This document shows, in pieces, positions 1-9,700 of a stretch of 64,000 nt of DNA. Source of the DNA: Acuticoccus sp. I52.16.1 (GTDB lineage Bacteria > Pseudomonadota > Alphaproteobacteria > Rhizobiales > Amorphaceae); NCBI RefSeq assembly GCF_022865125.1, contig NZ_CP094828.1, positions 1,302,001 to 1,366,000 of the forward strand. Direction: 5' to 3'. The position numbers and the translations under genes were made by a program. Positions within the stretch are counted from its first letter, which is position 1. Every line of letters starts with the position of its first letter. Below the pieces are notes generated by a model. The model worked only from the letters and a program-made list of their open reading frames with translations, had not been told where the DNA came from and did not search any database.

Positions 1-792
1 TCGGGCTCCGGCGCGCCGTGGGCTTACGAGAATCTGGGCAAGAACTGGACGATGATCTTCCCGGACTACGCCTGGGGCCACAGCCATCACCAGGAGCACA
101 AGCGCGTCATCGAGGGGCTTGGCGGCACGGTGAACGACCCCATCGCCGTCCCGCTCGACGCGCGCGACCTCGTCCCGTACCTCGCCAAGATTCCGGAGGA
201 GACTGAGGTGCTGTTCTCCGTATTCTTCGGCGCGCTGTCGGTCGCCTTCTACACGCAGGCGAAATCGATGGGCCTCGGCGACAAGATGAAGATGTACTCG
301 GTCGCCGGCACCATCGAGGCGATCTCCCCCGAAGACATCGACGGTGCGGCCGAGGGCGTCTACTTCCTGGAGAACTTCCCGCGTCCGCTCGCCGCCAAGG
401 ACGACGAGCCGCACGCCACGTTCAACAAGATCATGGAAATCGACGACGTCGACGCGCGCGAACGCGACTCCGATCGCGTGATGGCCAAGAGCCACGCTTG
501 GCAGCCGTGGGAGAACCTCTTCCTCCTCAAGGCCGCCATCGAGGCGTCCGGGTGGCAGGACAAGTCCGACGATCAGGGCGTGATCGAGTACCTCGAGGGC
601 GCCAAGATGGAGAACTCGCTCCAGCACGCGCAGGGTGAGAAGCTGCTGCGCGCCGAGGACCACTCCGGCATCCTCGACAACTACATCAGCCAGGTGCAGG
701 GCGGTAAGTTCGAGGTGATCAAGCGCATCCCCAAGGAAGAGATCGCGGAAAACCTGCCGCCTCGCTACGACTTCACCAAGGAAGCGCTTTAG
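1..792 (+). CDS. Branched-chain/amide-type ABC substrate-binding protein, 3' part
   Basis: The frame is open at the left edge, so the N-terminus and signal peptide lie outside; 263 residues are visible. The visible part begins within a conserved block (WTMIFPDYAWGHSHHQEHK) typical of the second half of type I periplasmic binding proteins of the Leu/Ile/Val/amide group (Peripla_BP_6). It continues with the usual alternating alpha/beta lobe and a C-terminal stretch on residue recycling of the bound ligand (VIKRIPKEEIAENLPPRYDF). It would bind a small amide, amino-acid-like or aromatic ligand in the periplasm and hand it to a LivHM-type permease, which must lie upstream if present. A strong hairpin follows the stop. 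The nitrilase downstream on the same strand suggests a nitrogen-containing ligand; that link is inference. Confidence 0.8.
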   Translation, partial: SGSGAPWAYENLGKNWTMIFPDYAWGHSHHQEHKRVIEGLGGTVNDPIAVPLDARDLVPYLAKIPEETEVLFSVFFGALSVAFYTQAKSMGLGDKMKMYSVAGTIEAISPEDIDGAAEGVYFLENFPRPLAAKDDEPHATFNKIMEIDDVDARERDSDRVMAKSHAWQPWENLFLLKAAIEASGWQDKSDDQGVIEYLEGAKMENSLQHAQGEKLLRAEDHSGILDNYISQVQGGKFEVIKRIPKEEIAENLPPRYDFTKEAL

Positions 793-800
793 CGCCCGGC

Positions 801-825
801 CCGCGCGCCCGCTCCGGGCGCGCGG
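801..825 (+). terminator. GC-rich hairpin after the binding-protein gene
   Basis: A perfect 10-bp stem (CCGCGCGCCC / GGGCGCGCGG) with a 5-nt loop starts 9 nt after the stop codon and is followed by TCTCTTC rather than a true T-run. It could terminate transcription or protect the 3' end of the binding-protein message. Confidence 0.5.
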
Positions 826-910
826 CTCTCTTCGGCGGCACCGCGCACCCACAGGACGGGCGTGCGGCTCCCGGCGGCACCGACCGCCCCTCCCCCTCAT
901 GGAACGAGCG

Positions 911-1957
911 ATGCGAGCCTATCCGAAATTCCGCGCCTGCGCGGCGCATGTGTCCGCGGTGTTCCTCGACGCCGAGCGCACCGTCGACAAGGCCGTCAGC
1001 CTCATCGGCGAGGCGGCGCGGGCGGGCGCGGCGATCATCGCGTTTCCCGAAAGCTTCGTGCCGGGCTTCCCGATCTGGGCAGCGCTGCAGGCGCCGATCC
1101 GCGGCCATGATCTCTTCCGCGCCCTCGCCGCACAGTCCGTCGAGGTGCCCGGGCCAGAGGTGCGGCGCCTGTGCGAAGCGGCACGCCGGCACGGCATCAT
1201 GGTATCGGTCGGGATCAGCGAGGCGACCACCGCGTCAGTCGGGTGCCTGTGGAACTCCAACCTCCTGATCGGTGCCGATGGGGCGATCCTCAATCACCAC
1301 CGCAAGCTGGTGCCGACGTTCTTCGAAAAGCTCATCTGGGCGAACGGTGACGCCGCCGGCCTCACGGTGACGGACACGCCGATCGGCCGCATTGGCATGC
1401 TGATCTGCGGCGAGAACACCAACCCGCTCGCGCGCTATGCGCTGATGGCGCAGGGCGAGCAGGTGCACATCTCGTCCTACCCGCCCACATGGCCGACGCG
1501 CGATCCGGGCGAGGCGGGGCGCTACGACCTCACCGCCGCCATCCGCGTGCGCGCCGGTGCCCACGCGTTCGAGGCGAAGGTGTTCAACATCGTCTCCTCC
1601 GCCGTGGTCGACGCCACGATGGAGGCCGCGATCGAGCGGCTGGGCGCCGATGCGGTGCGCATCCTGAAGGATACCCCGCAGGGCGCGTCCATGGTGCTGG
1701 GGCCGGATGCGGAGCCCGTCGGCGACGTCATGACGGGCGACGAGGGGCTGCTCTACGCCGACATCGATGTCGGTCTGACTGTGGAGCCCAAACAGTTCCA
1801 CGACGTCGTCGGCTACTACAATCGCTTCGACATCTTCCGCCTGGAGGTCGATGCCGCGCCGCGCGAGCCGATCGCGATCACCGCCGGCGAGGGGCGCAGC
1901 TACCCCTACGACGGAGAACTGGAGCCCGACCCGCCGCGCCCGCACGGGACCGCCTGA
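911..1957 (+). CDS. Nitrilase-family carbon-nitrogen hydrolase
   Basis: A 348-residue cytoplasmic nitrilase-superfamily enzyme, the normal length for branch-1 nitrilases, which hydrolyse R-CN to the acid and ammonia. The catalytic triad is complete: Glu47 (AFPESFVPGFP), Lys132 (HHRKLVPTFFEK) and Cys166 (GMLICGENTNPLARY). The usual Trp after the catalytic Cys (CWE) is Gly here (CGE), so substrate range may differ from textbook nitrilases. I chose ATG 911 because GGAACGAG lies just upstream and the product then starts like its relatives (MRAYPKFRACAAHVSAVFLD); ATG 899 is in frame but has no ribosome site. It sits between a binding protein and a LysR gene, all on one strand. An amidase or cyanide hydratase activity remains possible. 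Confidence 0.85.
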   Translation: MRAYPKFRACAAHVSAVFLDAERTVDKAVSLIGEAARAGAAIIAFPESFVPGFPIWAALQAPIRGHDLFRALAAQSVEVPGPEVRRLCEAARRHGIMVSVGISEATTASVGCLWNSNLLIGADGAILNHHRKLVPTFFEKLIWANGDAAGLTVTDTPIGRIGMLICGENTNPLARYALMAQGEQVHISSYPPTWPTRDPGEAGRYDLTAAIRVRAGAHAFEAKVFNIVSSAVVDATMEAAIERLGADAVRILKDTPQGASMVLGPDAEPVGDVMTGDEGLLYADIDVGLTVEPKQFHDVVGYYNRFDIFRLEVDAAPREPIAITAGEGRSYPYDGELEPDPPRPHGTA

Positions 1958-2032
1958 GCGGCGATGGACACGGCCGGGCCGGCCACCGTAGGCTTGCAGG
2001 GAGGGGGGCGCTCCGGCCCCGCCACCGGTGCG

Positions 2033-2935
2033 ATGTTCAACTGGAACGATCTCGTCTACTTTCTGGAGCTGGCCCGCCACCGCCAGCTCAACGCCGCGAG
2101 CAAGCATCTGCGCACCGACGCCACCACCGTCGGACGCCGCGTGCGCGAGCTCGAGGCGCAGCTCGGCGCCAAGCTGTTCACCCGAACGCGCACCGGCTTT
2201 GCCCTCACCGACGCCGGGCATCGCCTCCTCGTCCATGCCGAGGCGATGGAGACCAACGCACGCGAGCTGTCGCAGTCGTTCGGCGCCGACGGCGACAAGC
2301 GCCTGTCCGGCACCGTGCGCGTCGGCACCATGGAGGCGCTCGGCAGCCTCTATCTGGCGCAGCGCCTCGCCGCCTTTCACGGACGGCAGCCGGGCATCAC
2401 CATCGAACTCGTGACGGCGTCCAACTGGATCAACCTGTCCAAGCGCGAGGCGGACATTCTGATCTCGTTTCCGCGCCCACAGGGGCAGCGCCTGAACTGC
2501 AACAAGATCGGCGAGTTCCAGCTTCGCCTCTATGCCTCGCACGAGTATATCGCCCACCGAGGCATGCCCGCGCGCCTGGCAGACCTCGAGACGCACGATT
2601 TCATCGACTATATCGGCGACCTTATTCAGATATCCGCGGTGCGATGGCTGTCGGACATCATGCGGCGGCCCAATATCGTGTTCCGTTCCTCCAGCCTTGT
2701 CGCCCAGTATCATGCCGCGCTGTCGGGTGTCGGCATCGTGATGCTGCCTTCGTTCGTGGCCGCACGGGACGAGCGGCTGGTGCCGGTCCTGCCCAAGTCC
2801 GCCACCGCCAAGCGCGACTTCTGGCTCTCGATGCACCAGGACCTCGCCCACACCGCGCGGATCATCGAGGTGGAGAAGTACGTCACCGAGCTGATTGAGA
2901 GCGACCAGCCCTTCCTCAACGGCACCGCCACCTGA
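2033..2935 (+). CDS. LysR-family transcriptional regulator
   Basis: A 300-residue LysR-type regulator starting FNWNDLVYFLELARHRQLN, with the N-terminal winged helix-turn-helix (residues about 3-62; LNAASKHLRTDATTVGRRV is the recognition region) and a C-terminal LysR substrate-binding fold that senses a small effector. ATG 2033 gives the standard family length; an upstream in-frame ATG at 1964 would add 23 low-complexity residues and is unlikely. Unlike most LysR genes it lies in the same direction as its neighbours, between the nitrilase and the DJ-1-like gene, so it probably belongs to their transcription unit or controls them from within. The target metabolite is unknown; nitrile or isonitrile derivatives are a guess from context. 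Confidence 0.88.
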   Translation: MFNWNDLVYFLELARHRQLNAASKHLRTDATTVGRRVRELEAQLGAKLFTRTRTGFALTDAGHRLLVHAEAMETNARELSQSFGADGDKRLSGTVRVGTMEALGSLYLAQRLAAFHGRQPGITIELVTASNWINLSKREADILISFPRPQGQRLNCNKIGEFQLRLYASHEYIAHRGMPARLADLETHDFIDYIGDLIQISAVRWLSDIMRRPNIVFRSSSLVAQYHAALSGVGIVMLPSFVAARDERLVPVLPKSATAKRDFWLSMHQDLAHTARIIEVEKYVTELIESDQPFLNGTAT

Positions 2936-2957
2936 ACCCTTCCGGAGATCTCCGCCC

Positions 2958-3638
2958 ATGGACCGCCTGCAAATCGGCCTTCTCGTCTTCCCCAAGCTCA
3001 CGCAGCTCGACCTCACCGGCCCGTTCGAGGTATTCGCGCGCCTGCCCGACACCGACGTAAACCTCGTCTGGAAGACGCTCGATCCGGTCGTGAGCGACGT
3101 CGGGCTGCATCTCCTCCCGACGCACGACCTCGCCTCCTGTCCTGAGCTCGATGTGATCTGCATTCCCGGCGGCCCAGGCGTAAACCCGCTCCTCAACGAC
3201 CCCGAGGTGCTCGACTTCGTGAGGCGCCAGGCCGAGGGCGCGCGATATGTGACGAGCGTGTGCACCGGAGCGCTGGTGCTGGGCGCCGCCGGCCTGCTGA
3301 AGGGCTACCGCGCCGCCACGCACTGGGCCTCGATGGACTTCCTCGAGTCTTTCGGCGCCACACCGGCGGACGTGCGCGTGTGCATCGACCGCGACCGCGT
3401 GACCGGCGGTGGCGTGACGGCCGGCATCGACTTCGGTCTGACGCTCGCCGCCGAACTCACCGACGCGGCGACCGCCCAGCGCATCCAGCTCTACATGGAG
3501 TACAACCCGCAGCCTCCCTTCCCCGCCGGCTCCCCCCACACCGCGCCGGCGGAGGTGGTCGACGCCTTCCGCGCCGTGGCCGCCGCGATGATCGAGGAAC
3601 GCGCAGCGGCCGTCGATCAAGCGGCGGCGAAGCTATAG
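2958..3638 (+). CDS. DJ-1/PfpI-family isonitrile hydratase-like protein
   Basis: A 226-residue single-domain DJ-1/PfpI protein. The nucleophile elbow is at Cys102 (TSVCTGALVLGAAGLL) followed by Thr103, and an Asp at 18 lies in QLDLTGP. This Asp-Cys-Thr arrangement, one residue offset, is that described for Pseudomonas isonitrile hydratase InhA, which hydrates isonitriles to N-substituted formamides. No AraC-type HTH tail follows, so it is an enzyme rather than a GlxA-type activator. ATG 2958 is preceded by CGGAGATC. It follows the LysR gene by 22 nt. Together with the nitrilase it suggests metabolism of C-N triple-bond compounds. Members of this superfamily also include glyoxalases and proteases, so the exact reaction is not certain. 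Confidence 0.7.
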   Translation: MDRLQIGLLVFPKLTQLDLTGPFEVFARLPDTDVNLVWKTLDPVVSDVGLHLLPTHDLASCPELDVICIPGGPGVNPLLNDPEVLDFVRRQAEGARYVTSVCTGALVLGAAGLLKGYRAATHWASMDFLESFGATPADVRVCIDRDRVTGGGVTAGIDFGLTLAAELTDAATAQRIQLYMEYNPQPPFPAGSPHTAPAEVVDAFRAVAAAMIEERAAAVDQAAAKL

Positions 3639-3697
3639 AGCGGGCCACGCAGGCCAGGAAGCGTACCCCGCGTTCCTGCCGGGGGACACCATCTTTT

Positions 3698-3725
3698 CCC
3701 CGGCCGGCACCGCAGCCGGCCGCGG
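3698..3725. terminator. Hairpin between convergent genes
   Basis: An 8-bp GC stem (3701-3708 with 3715-3722, 6-nt loop) lies in the 98-nt gap between two converging genes. There is a TTTT on the left side only and no proper T-run downstream on either strand, so intrinsic termination is a weak inference. Confidence 0.3.
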
Positions 3726-3736
3726 GTGTGGTGCGC

Positions 3737-6700
3737 TCAGAAGCGCACGTCGATCCTCGCCATGCCGCCGAGGTTGGTGCTGTGCTCGGAGAAGGCCGAG
3801 TCGCCCTCCAGCGACAGCGTCACGCGCTCGCCGACGTCCATTTTCACGCCCGCCGACAGCGCCGCCACGAAGCGGTCGTCGCTCATCACCGTGTCCAGCC
3901 CGGCGAGCGCGCTGCCGCCGTCGACGATGTTGGAGACGACGGAGTGCTCCGGCTCGGTCAGCGCTGTCTGCACACCGGCGCGCACGTAGGCGAGGATCGG
4001 GTTCTCCCGGATCTCGAACGCGCGACCGACCTCCAGCGACGGCGTCAGGTAGACGTGGGTCGCCTCGACGTCGTTCAGGCGCCAGTTGTAGGGACCCGCC
4101 CCCTTCTCGGTAAACCCGTCCTGCCAGTTGTGCGTCACCGCGAGCGCCACCGCCGGCTTGGCGTAGAAGCCGCCTTGGTTCTGCAAGGTGGCGAAGACCC
4201 GCCCCTCGGCCGAGACGAACCGCCCGTCGATGGTCGAATTCGCCCGGTAGCGCTGCCCGCCGATCGAATAGGCGCGCGAGTAGTCGAGATTCGACAGGCC
4301 GCCGGCGATCGTGCCGGACACCGTGAAGATGCCCATCTCGCGCTTGAGCGAGGCGGCGATGCCGTAGGCGTTGCCCTGGTGGTCGAAGTTGCCGCCGTCG
4401 ATCCACAGGTGCTCGTACTGGGCGCCGACCTCGAGGAAGGTGTGGTCGAAGATCTCCTTCTGCCCCGCGATGGCGAAGCCGCCGACGGACTCGGTGTAGG
4501 AGGGCGCCCGATCCATCGAGGCGTTGCGGCTGTAGCCGCCGATGCCCTTGGCCCACAGGCAGTCCTGCTGGCGCAGCAGCGCCGCGCCGTCACTGGCGTC
4601 GATCGTCGGGCAGCTCTGGACGAGGTTGTGCAGCGACAGCGCCGCCCGTGCCGACCGCTTGGCCGCGATCAGCGTCTCCTCCGGCGACAGCTCCTCGTAC
4701 AGCGTCTCCAGCGCGTCGGCGGAGTCGAGGTTGAGGAATTCGAGCGCGGCCATCTCCAGCGTGTCGCGCACGCTCTTGGGCACCGTCTCGCCGGCCGCGG
4801 CGAGGCGGCCCATCTGGGTGCCGAAGTGGGCGCCGAAGTCACGGGCCGTGCCGCCGAGACCCGCGCCGCTCGTCTCGCCGCTATAGTCGATCGTGTAGGT
4901 GGCGTTCAGCGTCATGTCGAGGTGGTCCTGATCGCCCCCCTGGTAGTGCACGTCCCAGGTCGCCGTCGGGGTCGTCAGCGAGTAGTCGCCGTGGATATCG
5001 CTGCCGCCTTTGGTCATCTGGACGGTGTCCATCTGGCTGCCCGAGATGATCTCCAGTTCCCGCGAGGCTCCGTTCGTCAGCCCGGCGGCGCTCGTCCAGT
5101 TGAAATCGAGCGCCTCGACGGCGAGCGTCACCGCCGTCGACGTATCCGAGGCGAGCTGCACCCGGTCGTAGTCGACCGTCACCTTACCGCTCTGGTCGGC
5201 GCTGCTGGCGACGTCGAAGGTGATCGTGCCGGCGGAGGTGATGTCCACTGTGCCGGCATAGAAGGCGGAGGTGATCGTCGAATCGCCTTCGCCGATCTGC
5301 AGGATGCCGTCGTTGGTGAAGGACGCACCGAGCTGGCTGCCGAGGTTCAGCGTCGTGCCGATCTGAAGCGTCGCGCCGGCGGCATTGTGCAGCGTGTTGA
5401 CGTGCGAATTGCTGAGCAGGATCGCCCCCGCCAGCGTGCCGGTGTTCTCGATCGCGGTCGCCCCGTTCGTCGCGTGGACGACGTAGACATCGTCGGACGC
5501 CGACGTCAGCGTGCCGTTGTTGGTGATGACGTTGGACGCGCTCAAGGTGCCGTCGCCGGCGACGACGCTGCGTCCGTCGATGAGGCCGATGACCTCCGCC
5601 GCGTCGGTGCTGGTCGCCGACACCGTCGCGCCCTTGGCGATGGTGATCTGCGTGATACCGCGGCCGGCGGCGGTGTTGGTGTCGCTGCTGCCGCTCTCGG
5701 CGGCCTGGGCGAGGATCGCGCGGCTGCCGCTGCCGGAGGCGGTCACCGTGCCGTTGACGGTGATGTCGACGCCGCCGGAATAGCTCGCGCCGTCGTCGCC
5801 GGCCGCGCTCTGTGCGACGATGCCGACGGCGTTGTCCCCGTCGACCTTGATGCTGCCGTCCACCGTGACCGTGACGACGCCGCCGTCGCCCGCGCCGGTC
5901 TCACTGCCGATGCTGCCGGTGCCGTCGCCGGCCGACAGTTCGCCCTTGGCCCCGCCCGCACCGCCGACCGACTGGGCGAAGACGCCGTGGGCGTAGGCGC
6001 CGGAGGTCGTCACGGTGTCGCTCACCGTCACGGTGACGTCGCCGCCCTTGCCGCCGACGATGGTGGTGCTGTCGTCGCTGTCGCTGTCGCTGTTGGAGCT
6101 GGTGTCGTTGGTCAACTTGCCGCTGCCCATGACCTTGGCGAGATCGCTCAGCGAACCGCCCAGCACGGTCGCCACGTCGCCGGCCGCGCCACCGCCGCCG
6201 CCGACCGACTGCGCGAAGATCGCCGGCGCCTTGTCGCCCGCGGTGCTGATGGAGCCGGCGCCGGAGATGGTGACCGACCCCCCGTCGCCGCCGCCGCTGC
6301 CCGCACCGGAGACGGTCAGGCTGTCGGCCAGGCCCTGTGAGCCGGCACCGCTCGCCCCGCCGCCGCCGCCGATCGACTGCGCGAAGACGCCCGCCGCGCT
6401 CTCGCCCTTGGTGGTCAAGGTGCCGTCGTTGGTGATGGTGACGGTGCCGCCCGTGCCGGCCGCCCCGTCCTTGCCGTTCACCTCGATGGTGTGTTCCTTG
6501 ATGGCGCGTGCCTTCTTCTCGGCCTCTTCGTCGGATCCGGTCAGCTTCTTGTAGTAGGCCTTGAGCTTCTCGTAGTTCTCCTTGGCGTCCTTCAGCTTGT
6601 CGTAGTCGGCCTCGAGCTTGGCGATCCAGCCCGAGTCGCTGGGCTTGCCGTCACCGCCCGAGCCGCCGCCGCCGCCGATCGACTGGGCGAAGATCGCGTG

Positions 6701-9700
6701 CGAGGCGATGCCGCCGGTCGTCACGCTGCCGCCTTTGTCGTTGGTGACGGTCACCGTATCGCCGTTGCCGGACGCGCCGCCCGACCCGCCGATCGACACC
6801 TTCATGCTGATGCCGCTGCCGTCGGCCTTGTTGCCGTCCGCGTCCTTCGGCAGCTTGGTGTAGCCGCCCGAGGTCGCGCCCGCGCCGCCGCCGTCGCCTC
6901 CGCCACCGCCGATGGATTGGGCCAGGATGCCGTAGCCGGTGTCCGCGCCGGAGACGATCGCGCCGGTGCTGTCGATCCCGGTGGTGATGGCGCCCGAGTT
7001 GGTCACCGTCACGGCGGCCGCGTTCGATCCGGTGCCGCCGGAGCCGCCGACGCCGATGGTGGCGTTGACGTTGAAATACTCCTCGGTCTCCTTCGAGAGG
7101 TCGCCGAAATAGGCGTGGCCGGCGCCCGCCGCGCCGCCGTTGCCGCCGATCGACTGACCGAGGATGCCGTAGGCGTTGCCGCCGGTGGTGGCGATCGTCG
7201 CGGCGTTGGTGATCGTCACCGTGCCGGCCACCGCGCCGGACCCGCCCGAGCCGCCGACGCTGGTGCTGGTGGAGATGCTGTCGCCGGTGGTGAGCTCGGA
7301 GGTGCCGGCGTAGCTCGCCCCCGCGACGCCGCCGTTGCCGCCGACCGACTGGCCGACGATGGCGTGCGCGAAGTGGCCCGACGTGGTGACGTTGGCGCCG
7401 TCGACGTCGGTGCCGGTGTTCTCGATCTGCACGTCGCCGGCCGCGCCGCTGTCGCCGCCGTCGCCGCCGATCGCCGTGGTGGAGGCGATGCCGTCTTCCA
7501 GCGAGACGTTGAGCGTGCCGGAGTAGATCGAACCGCCGTGGCCGCCGTCGCCGCCGATCGATTGCGCCAGGATGCCGATCGAGGCGAAGCCCTGGGTCGT
7601 CACCGTGCCGCTGTTCTCGACGTGGGCGAGGGCGGCGCTGCCGCCCGCCCCGCCGGCCCCGCCGACCGCGACGTCGACCGAGCCCGACACCTCACCGCCC
7701 GACACGTCGCCCTGGATGACGTTGCCGGCCTGACCGCCGGAGCCGCCGATCGACTGCGCCAGGATCCCGTGGGACTGGTCGCCCGCGGTGGCGATGGTGG
7801 CGTGGTTGGTGACGTGGGAATAGTCCGCCTTGCCGCCGTTGCCGCCCGTGGAGCCGAGCGCCACCGCCATGTTGGCGAGCGAGATCGACCCGTCGACGGT
7901 GAGCCCGCCCGCGCCGCCGCCGCCGCCGAGCGACTGCGCGACGATTCCCGAGGACTGCGCGCCGCCGGTGGTGAGGTCGGAATGGTTGAAGACCTGGACG
8001 TAATTGGCAGTGCCGCCGACACCGCCGTCGGCACCGTGGGTGGTGCTGAAGTTGAGGCCGATGTCGCCGTGGATCACCGCGCCGCCGACGCCGCCGCCGC
8101 CGCCGATCGACTGCGCGAGGATGGCGCCGGCATTGTGCCCGCTGGTGGTGATGGCGCCCTGGTTGAGGACGTGGCTGAACTGCGCGTTGCCGCCGGACCC
8201 GCCGGACTGGCCGAGCGTGCTCTGGCCGATGTTGATCGAGAGGCTGCCGCTGATGGTATCGCCGGAGCGCCCGCCGCCGCCGGCGATGCTCTGGCTGACG
8301 ATGCCGGACGCATTGTCGCCGTGGGTGACGATCGTGCCGTTGTTCTGGACGTTGCTCGACCCGGAGCTGCCGCCGGTCCCGCCGCCGGGGGTCGAGCCGA
8401 GGGACTTGGTGAAGCTCGGCAAAGACAGGCCGTCGGTCACGTTGATGGTGGTGGCCGAATGGCCGCCGCCGCCGCCGACGGACTGCGCCAGGATGCCGTC
8501 CGATCCGTCCCCCTGCGTGGTGATGGCGGACGTGGAGTCGACGTAGACGTATCCCGACGAGCCGCCGTCGCCGCCGGAGGCGCCCATCGTGTTGCCGATC
8601 TGGATGCCGACGGTGACGGAGGTGGAGGTGCCGGCCGAGCCGCCGCCGCCGCCGACCGACTGCACGACGACGCCGGGGGCGAGATGGCCGCTCGTTTCGA
8701 TCGACTTGCCCTGCAGGTTGATCGACACCTTGCTGGCGCCGCCGCCCGATGCGGCCTCGGACGTCGCCCCCTGGTTGAGGGCCATCGAGGCGCCGATCTG
8801 GATCGTCGTGTCGTTGCCGCTGCGACCGCCGCCGCCGCCGATCGACTGGGCCAGGAAGCCCGCCGCATTGTCGCCGCTGGTGGAGATCGTGTCGTTGGCC
8901 GAGCCGGTGTAGACCACGGCGCCGCTGGACCCGCCGGCGCCGCCGCTCCCGCCCTGGGCGTGGGTGAGCTCTGCCGCGGTCACCGCGAGCGTGAACGAGC
9001 TGCCGCCCTTGCCGCCGCCGCCGCCGATCGATTGCAGACTCACACCGTCGGCGAAGTCGCCCTTGGTGGTGACGTTGATGCCCGCGTTCGCGCTGGTGAC
9101 GCTGAGCGAGCGACCGGAGCCGCCGCCCGAGCCCGAACCGCCGAGGTCGATCAACCCGCCGCTGGACGAGGCGCTGCCGCCGCCGCCGCCGATGCTCATC
9201 GCCTCGATGCCGCTCGCCTGCTGGCCCTGCGTGGTGACGGTCACGCCGTCGAGCGTCAGGGTCAGGGCGTCCGAATCGGAGGGGCCGCCGTCGCCGCCCG
9301 CCGCACCGCTGCCGCCCAGCGCGACGATACCCCCCGCCGAGCCACCGGCACCGCCCCCGCCACCGATCGACACCGCCCGCACCGCGCTGGCGCCGACACC
9401 GGTGGTGCCGAAGGTGCTGTCGCCGAGGTCGAGCGACACCGCGCCGCCGTCCCCGCCCGGCCCGCCGGTGCCGCCCAGCGCGACGATGCCGGACCCGCTG
9501 CCCGCCTTGCCGCCGCCGCCGCCGATCGACTGCACCTCGAGCGCCACCGCATAGTCGCCCGTCGTGGTGACGGAGGTGCCGTTCGAGGTCGTCACCGAGA
9601 CCGCCCCGCCGTCGCCGCCGCTATAGCCGTCGCCACCGTAGGCGACGATCCCCGAGGCCGAGCCGCCGGCGCCGCCGAAGCCGCCGATGCTCTGGGCGAG

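Noticed and set aside
1235-3265. 676-codon minus-strand frame opposite the nitrilase and LysR genes
   Set aside because: Antisense to proteins with intact catalytic and HTH motifs; no family resemblance.
3260-6340. About 1000-codon plus-strand frame spanning the DJ-1 gene end and the autotransporter barrel
   Set aside because: It crosses two unrelated genes in the wrong frame or strand and its translation is low-complexity. The barrel with its terminal Phe on the minus strand is clearly the real product.
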